From Thermoplasmataceae archaeon (GTDB taxonomy: Archaea > Thermoplasmatota > Thermoplasmata > Thermoplasmatales > Thermoplasmataceae), in assembly GCA_038729425.1 (NCBI GenBank), contig JAVYSB010000004.1, forward strand, positions 62,001 through 126,000: 64,000 bases of DNA, written 5' to 3'. Below are positions 25,650 to 35,044 of this stretch, one piece after another. Position 1 is the first letter of the stretch. Each line of letters begins with the position of its first letter. The notes beneath the pieces were generated by a model. The model did no database searches. It was not told the origin of the DNA and worked only from the letters and a program-made list of their open reading frames with translations. The translations under genes were made by a program, and so were the position numbers.

Positions 25650-26600
25650 ATGCCAAATTCTGACGATGTTTCTGCCGTTAAGCTCGATGTTCAAGACAAA
25701 AAAAAGGCCTCAGGGCATTCTGTCTTCAAAGAGGGATTGCCATCTCCAACGCTTTTATTTTCGTTAAGGGTATTTGAAAAGATTTACAATAATAACTCCC
25801 TCTCCAACAAGCTCGAAGATGATCTAAAAAGGTCAAAAATCCCCCTGACAGCGGTTCAGTATCTATCTCTAATGTCACTTTATTCACTTTTCTTTCTCAT
25901 AGCGGATATTGCAGTGTCTATCTCAGTCAGCCAGATTTTGAAATTCAATACAATTTACATAATCGCCGTGGCTTTCCTGTCATTCATCGCATGGGGGTTA
26001 TACATTTTTTATTTTCCATCAAGTGTGACTTCAGCACGCAGAAAGGACATAGATGCAAAGCTCCCCATAGCAATAAGCTATATTTCTGCAATGGCATCTG
26101 CTGACATTCCGATTGACAGAATTTTCTCAGATCTCGGAAAGATTGAGCTTTATGGAGAAATTTCAAGAGAAGCTAAGTCAATAAGTGTGTTGACCGAAAT
26201 ATTTGGAATGGATATTCTCGGAGCCATAAAAGAAGCCTCTAAGTTTAGTCCGTCTCGGAGATTCGCAGAGTTTTTATCTGGTATATATACAACTGCAAAT
26301 TCGGGGGGGAACCTTCGAGAATACCTGCTGGGTAAAGCAAAACAGTACAATTCAGAACTGACAATCGGAATAAGGCGTAATGTTGAGTCAATAGGTGTTC
26401 TGGCTGAGAGCTATATCACGGTTGGAGTAGCGTTTCCACTCATGATGATGGTAATCGTTGGCGTGATTGCGGTACTGTCACCTTCACCATCCCTGAACAT
26501 AATTCTCTTCCTCGCGATCATAGTAGGTATAATGATACCGGTCATCACTGGTTTGTTCTCAATATTCATACGAAGCACAATGAAGGAGGTGGAATTCTGA
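25650..26600 (+). CDS. Type II secretion/Tad-like membrane platform protein (copy 1)
   Basis: About 316 residues from ATG 25650; an upstream frame start at 25590 would overlap the ATPase gene by 53 bases and is less likely. Two membrane helices around residues 75-135 are followed by the cytoplasmic GspF/TadC-type helical domain (KLPIAISYISAMASADIPIDRIFSDL, cut here to show the region; SGGNLREYLLGKAK later) and two C-terminal membrane helices. It forms the inner-membrane platform with the next gene product. Its TGA overlaps the CTG start of the next gene. Confidence 0.86.
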   Translation: MPNSDDVSAVKLDVQDKKKASGHSVFKEGLPSPTLLFSLRVFEKIYNNNSLSNKLEDDLKRSKIPLTAVQYLSLMSLYSLFFLIADIAVSISVSQILKFNTIYIIAVAFLSFIAWGLYIFYFPSSVTSARRKDIDAKLPIAISYISAMASADIPIDRIFSDLGKIELYGEISREAKSISVLTEIFGMDILGAIKEASKFSPSRRFAEFLSGIYTTANSGGNLREYLLGKAKQYNSELTIGIRRNVESIGVLAESYITVGVAFPLMMMVIVGVIAVLSPSPSLNIILFLAIIVGIMIPVITGLFSIFIRSTMKEVEF

Positions 26601-27421
26601 TCAACCCTCAAAGGAATCTTGTTTTTTCCTTTACTGTTGCGGCGGTTATCATACTCGTCTCAATAGGAACGTACCTGAACATACCATTCCTCAGTTTCAG
26701 ATCATATCCTATCTTCGCTGCAACCCTGATCGTGATTTCAGCATTAACCCCATACGGTTATTATGAGTACAAGGAAAAGCTTGGCATGCTTGAAATGGAA
26801 AGACGGTTGCCTGATCTTTTGAGAGATATCGCGGAATACGCAAATTTCGGCCTCCCTGTTTCGCAATCAATAGTGAAAGCTGGAGGCAACGATTATGGGA
26901 GAATCAGTGAAATCGTCAGGAACATGGCTAAAAAAATCTCTTCGGGTGTTCCTGTTGAGGAAGCAATAGAATCTGAGGAGAAAAATCTTAAGTCCAAGGC
27001 TATCAAAAGGGCCCTTATAGTACTGAGAAAGGCAACCCAGTCTGGAAATAATATTTCGGAGGTTCTTCGCCTTGTATCTGAATTCTCCGGAGAGATGGAG
27101 GTTATTCGCGAGGGGCGGATATCCGAGATGAAAAATTTTGTACTTGTGATGTACGTGGCATTTGCAGTGTTTTTTTTTGTTGTCATTATCATCGACATCG
27201 AATTTCTGGGAAAAATATCACACGGAAGCTTTACTACACTCGGAATTGCAAGCGTTGCATTAATCAAAATAATATTTAGTATCGGTATCCTTGTACAGGG
27301 AGGAAGTACAGGCTTCATGTCTGGCATCCTTAGGGATGGAAGCATCGGGACAGGATCCTTCCTCGCTGGAGTAACACTTCTCTTATCGGTCGTAATTCTA
27401 GCTATTTTCGGGGTGATCTGA
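26597..27421 (+). CDS. Type II secretion/Tad-like membrane platform protein (copy 2), apparently CTG start
   Basis: About 274 residues. From CTG 26597 the frame encodes MINPQRNLVFSFTVAAVII and a second hydrophobic segment ending near residue 52, the two N-terminal helices expected for this family. The first ATG/GTG/TTG in frame is GTG 26732, which would remove them. The SD ggaggtgg (26585-26592) ends 4 bases before the CTG, and CTGA overlaps the stop of the previous gene, like the usual ATGA coupling. The rest shows the GspF/TadC domain (LPDLLRDIAEYANFGLPVS, QSGNNISEVLRLV) and C-terminal helices. ATPase 2 follows directly. Confidence 0.86.
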   Translation: MINPQRNLVFSFTVAAVIILVSIGTYLNIPFLSFRSYPIFAATLIVISALTPYGYYEYKEKLGMLEMERRLPDLLRDIAEYANFGLPVSQSIVKAGGNDYGRISEIVRNMAKKISSGVPVEEAIESEEKNLKSKAIKRALIVLRKATQSGNNISEVLRLVSEFSGEMEVIREGRISEMKNFVLVMYVAFAVFFFVVIIIDIEFLGKISHGSFTTLGIASVALIKIIFSIGILVQGGSTGFMSGILRDGSIGTGSFLAGVTLLLSVVILAIFGVI

Positions 27422-28921
27422 ATGGCTGATGGCCATCGTCTGCTTGTTAAGGAGAGGCGAGAGGGTGACCTGTCGTTTCGCGAAATCCTTCCCGGCCTAA
27501 TTTATTCCCATATATACAGAAATGCAGATGATAGACGGATTTCATACGAGATATTCGAGCCCCAGATGAGTCCCGTAGCAGAAGAGGAGTATAGGAAGCG
27601 CATAAGTAAAATCATTGAGAGCGGACTTAGTAACGGCACATCGTCCAAGAGGTGGGACTATCTTTTTTCAAGGGAATCTAAACATCCCGCGTCTAACATT
27701 CTGGGGGAATCAGACTTAGATGTGGTAGAATATTATGTTAACAGAGATATTTCGAGATACGGAAAAATAACAGGTCTTCTATTGGACCCCGATGTAGAGG
27801 ACATATCGTGTGAAGGGGCGATTAAACCAGTGTTTGTTTTTATGAAAGCTTATGGTTTTATTCCCACAAATGTGAGTTATGCCACAGAGAATGAACTTAA
27901 CTTTTTTATTCGCAAGATTGTCCAGGATTCTGGCAAGAATATATCTGTGGCCAGCCCCATCGTGGATAGCACCCTTCCTGATGGGTCGAGAATACAGGCA
28001 TCTATAGGTGGAGATGTTACGCCAACAGGGCCAGCTTTTTCAATCAGAAAATTCCGGAAAGAGCCACTCACGCCGCTTGACCTTATCGGCCTTGGGACTG
28101 CCCCTTCAGAAGTTTTCGCCTATCTGTGGCTTGCGGTAGAATATGGTGCCAATATAATAATAACGGGAGGAACAGCTTCTGGCAAGACTGTCATGCTGAA
28201 CTCAATTCTACTATTTATCCCGCAGAACCAGAAAATTATCACCATTGAGGACACCAGGGAGTTGAGGTTACCGCACGACAACTGGCTTTCTCTTATTTCC
28301 AGAGAAGGGACAGGTCGCGAAACGCGGGCCAATGGCAAGAGATTGGGACAGATAGATATGTTTGATCTCCTCACGGCATCCCTGCGGCACAGACCAAACT
28401 ATATAGTAATAGGAGAAGTGAGAGGGCGTGAGGCATTTACCATATTCCAAGCCATGTCTACTGGGAGGTATGGACTTGCCACTTTTCACGCTGAAGATAT
28501 AGACACCCTGATCCATAGGCTTGAATCTGAGCCAATCAATATCCCAAGAAATCTTATAGGCTCCCTGGACGCTGTCATAGTGATGGGCAATTTTGTATAT
28601 AAGGGAGAAACCAGGAGGAGAGTCAAGTCACTGCTTGAAGTAATGCCTCCAGAGAGTCATAGGGGAGAGTTGACGGTGAATAAAGTCTATTCCTTGAATC
28701 ATGATGATACCTTCAGCTCTTCCGGGTTCAGTTACCTTCTTCAGAAGATTGGAAACAGGTATGGCATACCGGCATCTGTCATGGAGAAGGATGTACAGAT
28801 CAGAAAAGGTATTCTGGAATCAATGATCCGAAAGGGATCGACTAACTATGATGAATTTACAGGTATGATTTTCTCATTCTACCACGACAGGGATAAAGTT
28901 ATAGAAATGTATGGCGTTTGA
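27422..28921 (+). CDS. Type IV pilus/Tad-like secretion ATPase (copy 2)
   Basis: 499 residues, same length and order of motifs as copy 1: N domain with DVEDISCEGAIKPVFVFMK, Walker A ITGGTASGKTVML (about 245-257), Walker B region YIVIGEVRGRE, and STGRYGLATFHAED. The start is ATG 27422, preceded by gggtgatc, almost a perfect SD. Last gene of the module, with its stop touching that of the convergent antiporter gene at 28921/28922. Having two ATPases around two platform proteins suggests either extension/retraction motors or two assembled machines; which one does what cannot be told. Confidence 0.93.
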   Translation: MADGHRLLVKERREGDLSFREILPGLIYSHIYRNADDRRISYEIFEPQMSPVAEEEYRKRISKIIESGLSNGTSSKRWDYLFSRESKHPASNILGESDLDVVEYYVNRDISRYGKITGLLLDPDVEDISCEGAIKPVFVFMKAYGFIPTNVSYATENELNFFIRKIVQDSGKNISVASPIVDSTLPDGSRIQASIGGDVTPTGPAFSIRKFRKEPLTPLDLIGLGTAPSEVFAYLWLAVEYGANIIITGGTASGKTVMLNSILLFIPQNQKIITIEDTRELRLPHDNWLSLISREGTGRETRANGKRLGQIDMFDLLTASLRHRPNYIVIGEVRGREAFTIFQAMSTGRYGLATFHAEDIDTLIHRLESEPINIPRNLIGSLDAVIVMGNFVYKGETRRRVKSLLEVMPPESHRGELTVNKVYSLNHDDTFSSSGFSYLLQKIGNRYGIPASVMEKDVQIRKGILESMIRKGSTNYDEFTGMIFSFYHDRDKVIEMYGV

Positions 28922-30208
28922 TCATATCTTCGGCCCTTCCCTGGTAAGGCGATTGGCTATGAAGGGTGTGTATATGGTCTGAAGTATGATAGAAATTATA
29001 ACGATGAAAGAAACTCCAACATAAATTGCCTGGCCGTATTGCAGCAGTAATGGTATGTTGTATTCCCTCCCTATGACAAGCGGTAAGGTGGAAAGAACGA
29101 CCGATACAACGCCTCTGGGACCAACAAGAGAAATAAACAGCTTGGTCCTGTTGTTTATTGGTTTCTTTGAAATTTTCCTCGAAAATATACTTAAAGACGA
29201 AAAAACAGCTGCTGGTCTCGCAACAAAAATTACGCCAAGAGCCAGGGCGACGCCCATTTCCCAATAAACAAAAATGTTTGTCCTCGTAAGTATGCTTCCC
29301 AGAAGCAGAAAAATTATGGATTGAGACAGAAATGACAAATTCTCTTGAAATCCTGCTTCTCTGCTCCAGAAAATGCTCTTATCGTTGAAGTTCCCGACTA
29401 TAGCTCCAGTGGCTATTATTGCGGGGAATGGCGTGATGCCGGAAGCTTCGAGGATAGTAAATTCCAGTATCACAATCCCAAGCATGAGCCCAACTATCAG
29501 GCTCTCGAAATTCAGGTATTTGTTCAAATAAATAACGCTGAAACCTATCGCGACGCCTATCACTGATGGGACAGCAATTTGCATAATCAGGAATGAGACT
29601 GTTCCCAGATACATGCCCACGTGACTTGCGAAAGTATTAAAGAGTTGGACATCCGGTGACTGTGATGCGACAAATGCCAGTGCAATCGTAAAGAGAATAA
29701 TACCTAAGGGATCATTGAAAAGGCTTTCCCCTATAAGGGTTCCGGAGATGTCCTCCTTCACGCTGACCCTCCTAAATATTGGTATGAGGCTTGCAGGGTC
29801 AGTGGGGGAAATGATAGCTCCGAATATGAATCCAATGATAAACGGGGCGCCTGTCAGTAAGGAAAAAAGAATTGCGGCAATCAGGGCTGTTATGGTTATC
29901 CCTAGGGTGTCGAGAATTGCTATAGGAAAGAACTGGCTCCTGAGTACCTTGAGGTCTATATGGTGGCTTTCCGAGTAAAGGATTATGACTATTCCGAGAA
30001 GCCCGATACCTACTGTGCCAAATTCGGACATCAGGTACAGGGAAAAACTATTGCTTAGAACCCCTAACATGGGACCAAAAACAATGCCGAGGAGGATCAA
30101 TATAGGGATATAGGCGATGGTCAATTTTCTCGAAATTGGGATAGCAAAAGCTGCAAGAATGAAAACGAAACTTATCTGATAATACTCATATGCAAATGTT
30201 GACACCAT
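28922..30208 (-). CDS. Na+/H+ antiporter, CPA1/NhaP type
   Basis: 428 residues and about 12 hydrophobic segments. GAIISPTDPASLIPI and GESLFNDPLGIILF (with the ND pair of the ion-binding site) are characteristic of CPA1 antiporters, and SLVGPRGVVSVVLS of the later conserved segment. It exports Na+ or other cations in exchange for protons, or imports cations, important for pH control in an acidophile. It starts 17 bases after nadE and is probably cotranscribed. Confidence 0.93.
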   Translation of the reverse strand: MVSTFAYEYYQISFVFILAAFAIPISRKLTIAYIPILILLGIVFGPMLGVLSNSFSLYLMSEFGTVGIGLLGIVIILYSESHHIDLKVLRSQFFPIAILDTLGITITALIAAILFSLLTGAPFIIGFIFGAIISPTDPASLIPIFRRVSVKEDISGTLIGESLFNDPLGIILFTIALAFVASQSPDVQLFNTFASHVGMYLGTVSFLIMQIAVPSVIGVAIGFSVIYLNKYLNFESLIVGLMLGIVILEFTILEASGITPFPAIIATGAIVGNFNDKSIFWSREAGFQENLSFLSQSIIFLLLGSILTRTNIFVYWEMGVALALGVIFVARPAAVFSSLSIFSRKISKKPINNRTKLFISLVGPRGVVSVVLSTLPLVIGREYNIPLLLQYGQAIYVGVSFIVIISIILQTIYTPFIANRLTREGPKI

Positions 30209-30225
30209 TAACCTTATCTTTCCTC

Positions 30226-30954
30226 TTACAGCATAGACTCAGGTAACCTCCTCTTATGCTCCGAGGCCCTGATTAGCTCGGAGACTCTAGCTTCCTCTTC
30301 GTTTGATGGCATTTTCCTGCGGTTGATCAGGTTTTCTATGGCGTTATCTATATCCCTGTATTTAAGCCCTAATTCCGATTCGTCGGTCTGGCCTTCCCAC
30401 AATCCTGCACTTGGAGATTTGGAAAGAATGCTCGGCGGAATCTCCAGATACGCAGAAAGATCACGCACTTCGCTTTTAGAAAGGTGAAGGATGGGCTCAA
30501 GATCGCATCCTCCGTCCCCGTACTTTGTAAAGTACCCGGTGTAAAACTCACTTTTGTTGGTCGTGCCGACAACAAGGCCATCGTGAATATTAGCTTGATA
30601 ATAGAGTACGCTCATTCTTATTCTCGACTTTATATTTCCCAGTGCCCGTCTATCACTGATTTTCAATGTGTGAGAAAAGGCAGAAACTATTTCGTGGATA
30701 TCCACAGTTTGAACAGGAATACCCGTGGCCGAAGAAATCTTTTCTACGTCTATGGCATCAGCTGTTCCGTAAATCCCATCAGGGAGGTAAAAAGCTTTGA
30801 CTCTTTCCTTGTCGAGAGACAGGGAAAGTAGTTTTAGTACCAGTGCACTATCGATACCACCACTGACCCCGAGAATAGCCTGTTTCTTAGAAACATAGGA
30901 CCGGATAAATTTCACGATCTTTTGCACTGCCTCAGCAGAAACTGCAGAATTCAC
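30226..30954 (-). CDS. nadE: NH3-dependent NAD+ synthetase
   Basis: 242 residues. Converts deamido-NAD+ to NAD+ with ATP and ammonia. The PP-loop AILGVSGGIDSALVLKL, the GTTNKSEFYTGYFTKYGDGG motif and the late SPSAGLWEGQTDESELG are diagnostic. The glutaminase domain of bacterial long forms is absent, as in most archaea. First of a probable two-gene unit with the antiporter. Confidence 0.95.
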   Translation of the reverse strand: MNSAVSAEAVQKIVKFIRSYVSKKQAILGVSGGIDSALVLKLLSLSLDKERVKAFYLPDGIYGTADAIDVEKISSATGIPVQTVDIHEIVSAFSHTLKISDRRALGNIKSRIRMSVLYYQANIHDGLVVGTTNKSEFYTGYFTKYGDGGCDLEPILHLSKSEVRDLSAYLEIPPSILSKSPSAGLWEGQTDESELGLKYRDIDNAIENLINRRKMPSNEEEARVSELIRASEHKRRLPESML

Positions 30955-31046
30955 AGTATAGCTAATACTGGAAACTCAAATAAATATTTTTGATTATATA
31001 TTTCAGCAGGTTTGAATGCATATCTGAATACCCGGCTTTGGGTTGT

Positions 31047-31895
31047 TCACCGGTGAGATCTCTTGTATTCGGCCGCCCTTACCGTGTTCTCCATAATGAG
31101 TGTGGCAGTAAGTGGTCCAACGCCTCCGGGAACAGGTGTGATCGCCCTTACAAATCCGTTCAGTTCCTCATAGTTAGCGTCGCCTTTTATACCATTTTCA
31201 ACAGCATTTATCCCAACATCAACAATTATGCTATTCTCGCTGACATAACTCCGGTCAAGGAAATTTAGTTTTCCAACGGCTGGAACAATGATATCTGAGG
31301 CCTTAGTAATTTTCCTTATGTCCGGAGTCTTTGAATGGCAGACCGTAACTGTAAAATCACGGTTTATGAGCATCATTGCAAGAGGTTTGCCGACAATCGG
31401 TGACCTGTTGATGATGGCAACACTTGATCCCTGTGGAGGCTTTACGTCAGAAATTAGCTCTACCACAGCTGCTGCCGTGGCAGGGACAAGAAATTCATTC
31501 CTCAGGGCAATCATCCCTTGGTTCGTCGCGGTCATCCCATCGACATCTTTGTAAAAGGGGATGTTCTCCACCACCTTAAAGAAATCCAGATGCTTTGGGA
31601 GCGGATTTTCAACCATAACGCCGCTCACCTCCTCATCTAGTGAAATGCTGTTGATCTCTTCTATCAGTTTTTCATAGGTTATGCCAACATCAAACTTCTG
31701 ATGGGAAACCTTAATGCCTATCTTGTTTCCCCTCTTTACCTTAGCTCGCACATATGTTTCTGTTGCCTCATCACTTCCGACCTGAACGAGAAATAGATGT
31801 GGGTCTATCCCATGATCCTTCAACGAAGTCACCCGTGCCTTCAGTGATTCAACCATTCTTTCTGCAAGTGGTCCACCAAGGATTTGTTCTGTCAA
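31047..31895 (-). CDS. folD: Methylenetetrahydrofolate dehydrogenase/cyclohydrolase FolD
   Basis: 282 residues. Interconverts methylene- and formyl-THF (or an archaeal pterin analogue). Motifs: YVRAKVKRGNKIGI with catalytic Lys, VSGVMVENPLPKH (cyclohydrolase motif PLP), the cofactor segment IINRSPIVGKPLAMMLINRD and ITPVPGGVGPLTATLI. The start lies 4 bases after the glucose dehydrogenase stop. FolD is patchily distributed in archaea, so the gene is likely of bacterial origin, but its base composition looks like its neighbours. Confidence 0.95.
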   Translation of the reverse strand: MTEQILGGPLAERMVESLKARVTSLKDHGIDPHLFLVQVGSDEATETYVRAKVKRGNKIGIKVSHQKFDVGITYEKLIEEINSISLDEEVSGVMVENPLPKHLDFFKVVENIPFYKDVDGMTATNQGMIALRNEFLVPATAAAVVELISDVKPPQGSSVAIINRSPIVGKPLAMMLINRDFTVTVCHSKTPDIRKITKASDIIVPAVGKLNFLDRSYVSENSIIVDVGINAVENGIKGDANYEELNGFVRAITPVPGGVGPLTATLIMENTVRAAEYKRSHR

Positions 31896-31899
31896 TTCA

Positions 31900-32991
31900 T
31901 TACCACCTCAATACAGACTTTATCTCACCGGAAGGTTTTCGTGAAAACAACTCCAGATTTTCAGGCGGAAAGATTCCGGTTATTAGATCGGATAACGAAT
32001 TTCCATAAACATATTTCCACTTCCTAAGATATTCAATGGCCTTAATATAATGTATCTTGGCAGCATCCACGGTACCCGCAACGGTTATGTTGCGCTCTAT
32101 GAAGAAGTCTAAATCCTTTCCGTCTATCGAAGCCGGCGCAGCTCTGCCATTGGTTCCAAAGAGAACAAGTACACCGTTGTAGGCAAGGGTCTTCAAGAAT
32201 CTGAACACTGTTCCTGGGTCCCCGCTGGTATCGATTATCAGGTTGTTTTCATGGTCAATAGCCTTGCCCGGTTCCGTGATGTAGTCAAGGAACTCTATTC
32301 CGAAGCTGTGAATTATTTCCAGTTTCCTTGGCTCCAGTGAGTGCCTGTTGATCAAAGTGACGTCAAAACCATATTCTTTGGCAACCATTGCGTAAAGGAA
32401 AGCTTCAGATCCTGTCCCAATGACCATGCACCTTTTTCCCTCAAGGGTCGAAAATTCATTTGCGAATACAGATCTCTTTGAAACTATGTCAAAGACCTCA
32501 AACCCCTTGACTACATTTTTCAGGGGTTCTGTAAGCACAGCAACGTCCTTGAGTGCCACATCTGGGACTTTAACCAGGTAGTCCAGATTATCGTAAAAAT
32601 ATTCTCTCATGAAACCATCCATCCCAGTTATTCCAGCTTCATGTTTCTTGCCGTCGGAGCAGTTGTCCTGTCTCCCTATCCTGCAGTTTACACAATCACC
32701 CGGTCTCCTTACGATGGGTACTACGAGGTCCCCTTTTTTGAACTCATTGCTTTCAGCATAAATTTCTTCGATCATGCAAAGGGACTCATGCCCTAGGATC
32801 AGTCTATCAGAACCAGAGGGGTTGTAAGCGAAGGAAAGTGATCCAGAAACAATTCCTCTGTCTGTACCGCAAAGTCCGTTGTAAATGACCTTCAGTTTTA
32901 CATTTTGCTCCGGTAGTTTTTCAATTGGAAGCCTGTCTATCTTAACTCCGCCACCTGGAGCAACTGTGTAAATTGCTTTTACATATTCCAT
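31900..32991 (-). CDS. gdh: Glucose 1-dehydrogenase, zinc-dependent MDR family
   Basis: 363 residues from ATG 32991 (MEYVKAIYTVAPGGG); the frame continues to TTG 33006 but ATG is favoured. The catalytic zinc region GLCGTD and GHESLC, three Cys of the structural zinc loop (CVNCRIGRQDNC; the archaeal GDH usually has four), and the nucleotide loop VIGTGSEAFLYAM are visible. Thermoplasma GDH oxidises glucose and galactose with NADP+ as first step of the non-phosphorylating Entner-Doudoroff pathway. It fits with KDG aldolase at 3.8 kb. Followed closely by folD. Confidence 0.88.
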   Translation of the reverse strand: MEYVKAIYTVAPGGGVKIDRLPIEKLPEQNVKLKVIYNGLCGTDRGIVSGSLSFAYNPSGSDRLILGHESLCMIEEIYAESNEFKKGDLVVPIVRRPGDCVNCRIGRQDNCSDGKKHEAGITGMDGFMREYFYDNLDYLVKVPDVALKDVAVLTEPLKNVVKGFEVFDIVSKRSVFANEFSTLEGKRCMVIGTGSEAFLYAMVAKEYGFDVTLINRHSLEPRKLEIIHSFGIEFLDYITEPGKAIDHENNLIIDTSGDPGTVFRFLKTLAYNGVLVLFGTNGRAAPASIDGKDLDFFIERNITVAGTVDAAKIHYIKAIEYLRKWKYVYGNSLSDLITGIFPPENLELFSRKPSGEIKSVLRW

Positions 32992-33046
32992 GGCTTGCAA
33001 TTTCAAAATGGTATTAAAATGTCGTAGTTCTAATTTAGGTCAGATT

Positions 33047-33625
33047 TCATATCTGGTGTCCCAATCTTAATCTCTTGGTATCAAGATAGAACTGGTCATA
33101 GGGCGTGGGTTCGCTGATAATGGGGATCCTGTCTGAAATCTTTATGTCGTACTTCTGCAGGAAATCAATTTTCAGCGGGTTATTTGTCATAAGTCTGATG
33201 GATTTTATCTTAAAGTATTTTATAACATTTACTGCAAAGGTATAATCCCTCTTGTCAGCAGGGAGGCCAAGCATAAGGTTGGCTTCAACCGTATCATAAC
33301 CCTGATCCTGTAGGCTGTACGCCCTAATCTTGTCAAGCAGGCCAATGCCTCTCCCCTCCTGCCTGAGATAAATTAACATTCCGAAATCCTGTTTCCCAAG
33401 GAATTCCAGTGACTTTAAGAGCTGATCCCTGCAATCACATCTCTTTGAACCTAGGACATCTCCCGTAAGGCATTCAGAGTGGATTCTCACAGGCACATTC
33501 TCCTTGGAAGTAACGTCTCCCCTTACAAGAACTGCATTCTCTTCATTTTCCTCATCTGAGAACACGTATATTTCAAATAATCCGAAAATCGTCGGCAATT
33601 TTGCCTTTGAGTATAGCTTCACCAT
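33047..33625 (-). CDS. ribA: GTP cyclohydrolase II
   Basis: 192 residues, starting at ATG 33625 with ggaataaa upstream; a longer frame (to 33796) overlaps the previous gene and is unlikely. It opens GTP in the first step of riboflavin synthesis. [20 protein letters not shown] (zinc cysteines), [10 protein letters not shown] and LMTNNPLKI are typical. The bacterial RibB fusion partner is absent. Most archaea use ArfA (GTP cyclohydrolase III) instead, so RibA in a Thermoplasmatales genome points to acquisition from bacteria. Confidence 0.93.
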   Translation of the reverse strand: MVKLYSKAKLPTIFGLFEIYVFSDEENEENAVLVRGDVTSKENVPVRIHSECLTGDVLGSKRCDCRDQLLKSLEFLGKQDFGMLIYLRQEGRGIGLLDKIRAYSLQDQGYDTVEANLMLGLPADKRDYTFAVNVIKYFKIKSIRLMTNNPLKIDFLQKYDIKISDRIPIISEPTPYDQFYLDTKRLRLGHQI

Positions 33626-33719
33626 TTTATTCCTCGAATAAATTGATTTCTGATATAAAAATATGTACAACCATTTTTGTGTAACGTTGCAGTTCATATC
33701 TGTTTTTTTAACATGGGGC

Positions 33720-34916
33720 TTACAGTTGATTGTACAATTTCTCGCATAACACAAATTTTTCCGAGACCCTGAAGATATAGACGTCCCTGAATCCACTGGA
33801 ATTCTGCTCTAACTCGTTCCTTAGGACATAGTATTCCTTTGGATCTATCTCGAAACGCGGAAAGACCCTTCTTGCCCCTGCACTCTTGAGAGAAGTATCC
33901 AGCGTAGAATTGTCACAGATGTCGAGAGTTCTGTAAGTCATCCCGGGGACAGACCTGTCCGGTTCGTTCTTTCCTGTAAGAAGAACTCTCCGCTTGTCTG
34001 AAGCAAGGAACTTGCATTCCCAGGTTTCAACTACTTTGTTGACAAGACCTGCATAGACCATTGCGGGATCCACCATGCAGATATACTGCTCAACTGTTTG
34101 CGACGATGTTAGATTCATTTTCTGCCTTACTCCGGAGATTATTTGCCCCTGAGGCAAAATCACGGCTCTGGTTTCAGTTTCTTTCAGGTCTCCAAAGTAA
34201 AGGGTAAGCCGATTCAACACACCGTTCACTGAAGCATATTCAGTCTCGGCATTTTTCGGTAAACGATCAAGCCGGGTCTGTGGGGGAATATCGAACGCGA
34301 ATTTGTTTGTAATGCCAGCCAATCGCTTCATAACGTCTTCTGGTGGAGGCACAAGATCGTCGAGTCTTCTCTCCACAGCAGTGGATGGCCTGAGTGGATC
34401 AGAGAAAAATACTGCATTAGACGTTAACTCCGAAGTTTCAACTGGCCACTCCTTGTTCAGAAGTTCAACATTTTCGATTCCGTATGCCATGGCATTTAGC
34501 ACAGATTCAAGATGTCTTATGCGATCCCTTTCAAAACCTATAACTTTATTGCTCTTAGAGAAAAATATTGCCTGCATTCCTCCGCCTGAACCAATATCGA
34601 ATATGACCTCTCCGTGAATTCGTTTGGCCCGATAAGTTCCAACAATTTCAGGAGTTGAATACCTGGCGCTGTAATGATCAAGCCACAACCTGTCACCCAA
34701 AGAGAATTTTCCTCTTGTACTTATTCTGGACTGAGCTATCTCGATCAGGAAGGCAGCATTAACCTGATTCCTTCTTTCAAGTTCTCTCCTGATTCTGGAG
34801 TTGCTGAACCCGCTGTCCAGCATCTTCATAATTTCATTTATTCTGTCATCAATTTCCGCTCGAAAACACGCATCCCTGACTGCCGTTTCCAGCATACTCT
34901 CTATATTGTGCTTCAA
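33720..34916 (-). CDS. SAM-dependent methyltransferase with THUMP-like C-terminal domain
   Basis: 398 residues. After a helical N-terminal region (1-70), the SAM motif I is [16 protein letters not shown] with the acidic motif [16 protein letters not shown] takes the position of motif IV, and [17 protein letters not shown] plus [14 protein letters not shown] matches the region following it in bacterial THUMP-like-domain methyltransferases. The C-terminus is the THUMP-like part. Probably modifies RNA, but the substrate is not known. 94 bases upstream of ribA on the same strand. Confidence 0.78.
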   Translation of the reverse strand: MKHNIESMLETAVRDACFRAEIDDRINEIMKMLDSGFSNSRIRRELERRNQVNAAFLIEIAQSRISTRGKFSLGDRLWLDHYSARYSTPEIVGTYRAKRIHGEVIFDIGSGGGMQAIFFSKSNKVIGFERDRIRHLESVLNAMAYGIENVELLNKEWPVETSELTSNAVFFSDPLRPSTAVERRLDDLVPPPEDVMKRLAGITNKFAFDIPPQTRLDRLPKNAETEYASVNGVLNRLTLYFGDLKETETRAVILPQGQIISGVRQKMNLTSSQTVEQYICMVDPAMVYAGLVNKVVETWECKFLASDKRRVLLTGKNEPDRSVPGMTYRTLDICDNSTLDTSLKSAGARRVFPRFEIDPKEYYVLRNELEQNSSGFRDVYIFRVSEKFVLCEKLYNQL

Positions 34917-35044
34917 TTCTGACTGGTTATACGTTTCGCTCTATTAATTAGATAGTTACGATATCGTGAAACGTTAACAGATCGTTCATTAAGACCCAGT
35001 GATATCTAATCTACGGAAGAATTAATAAAAGTTCAAACGGTCAT

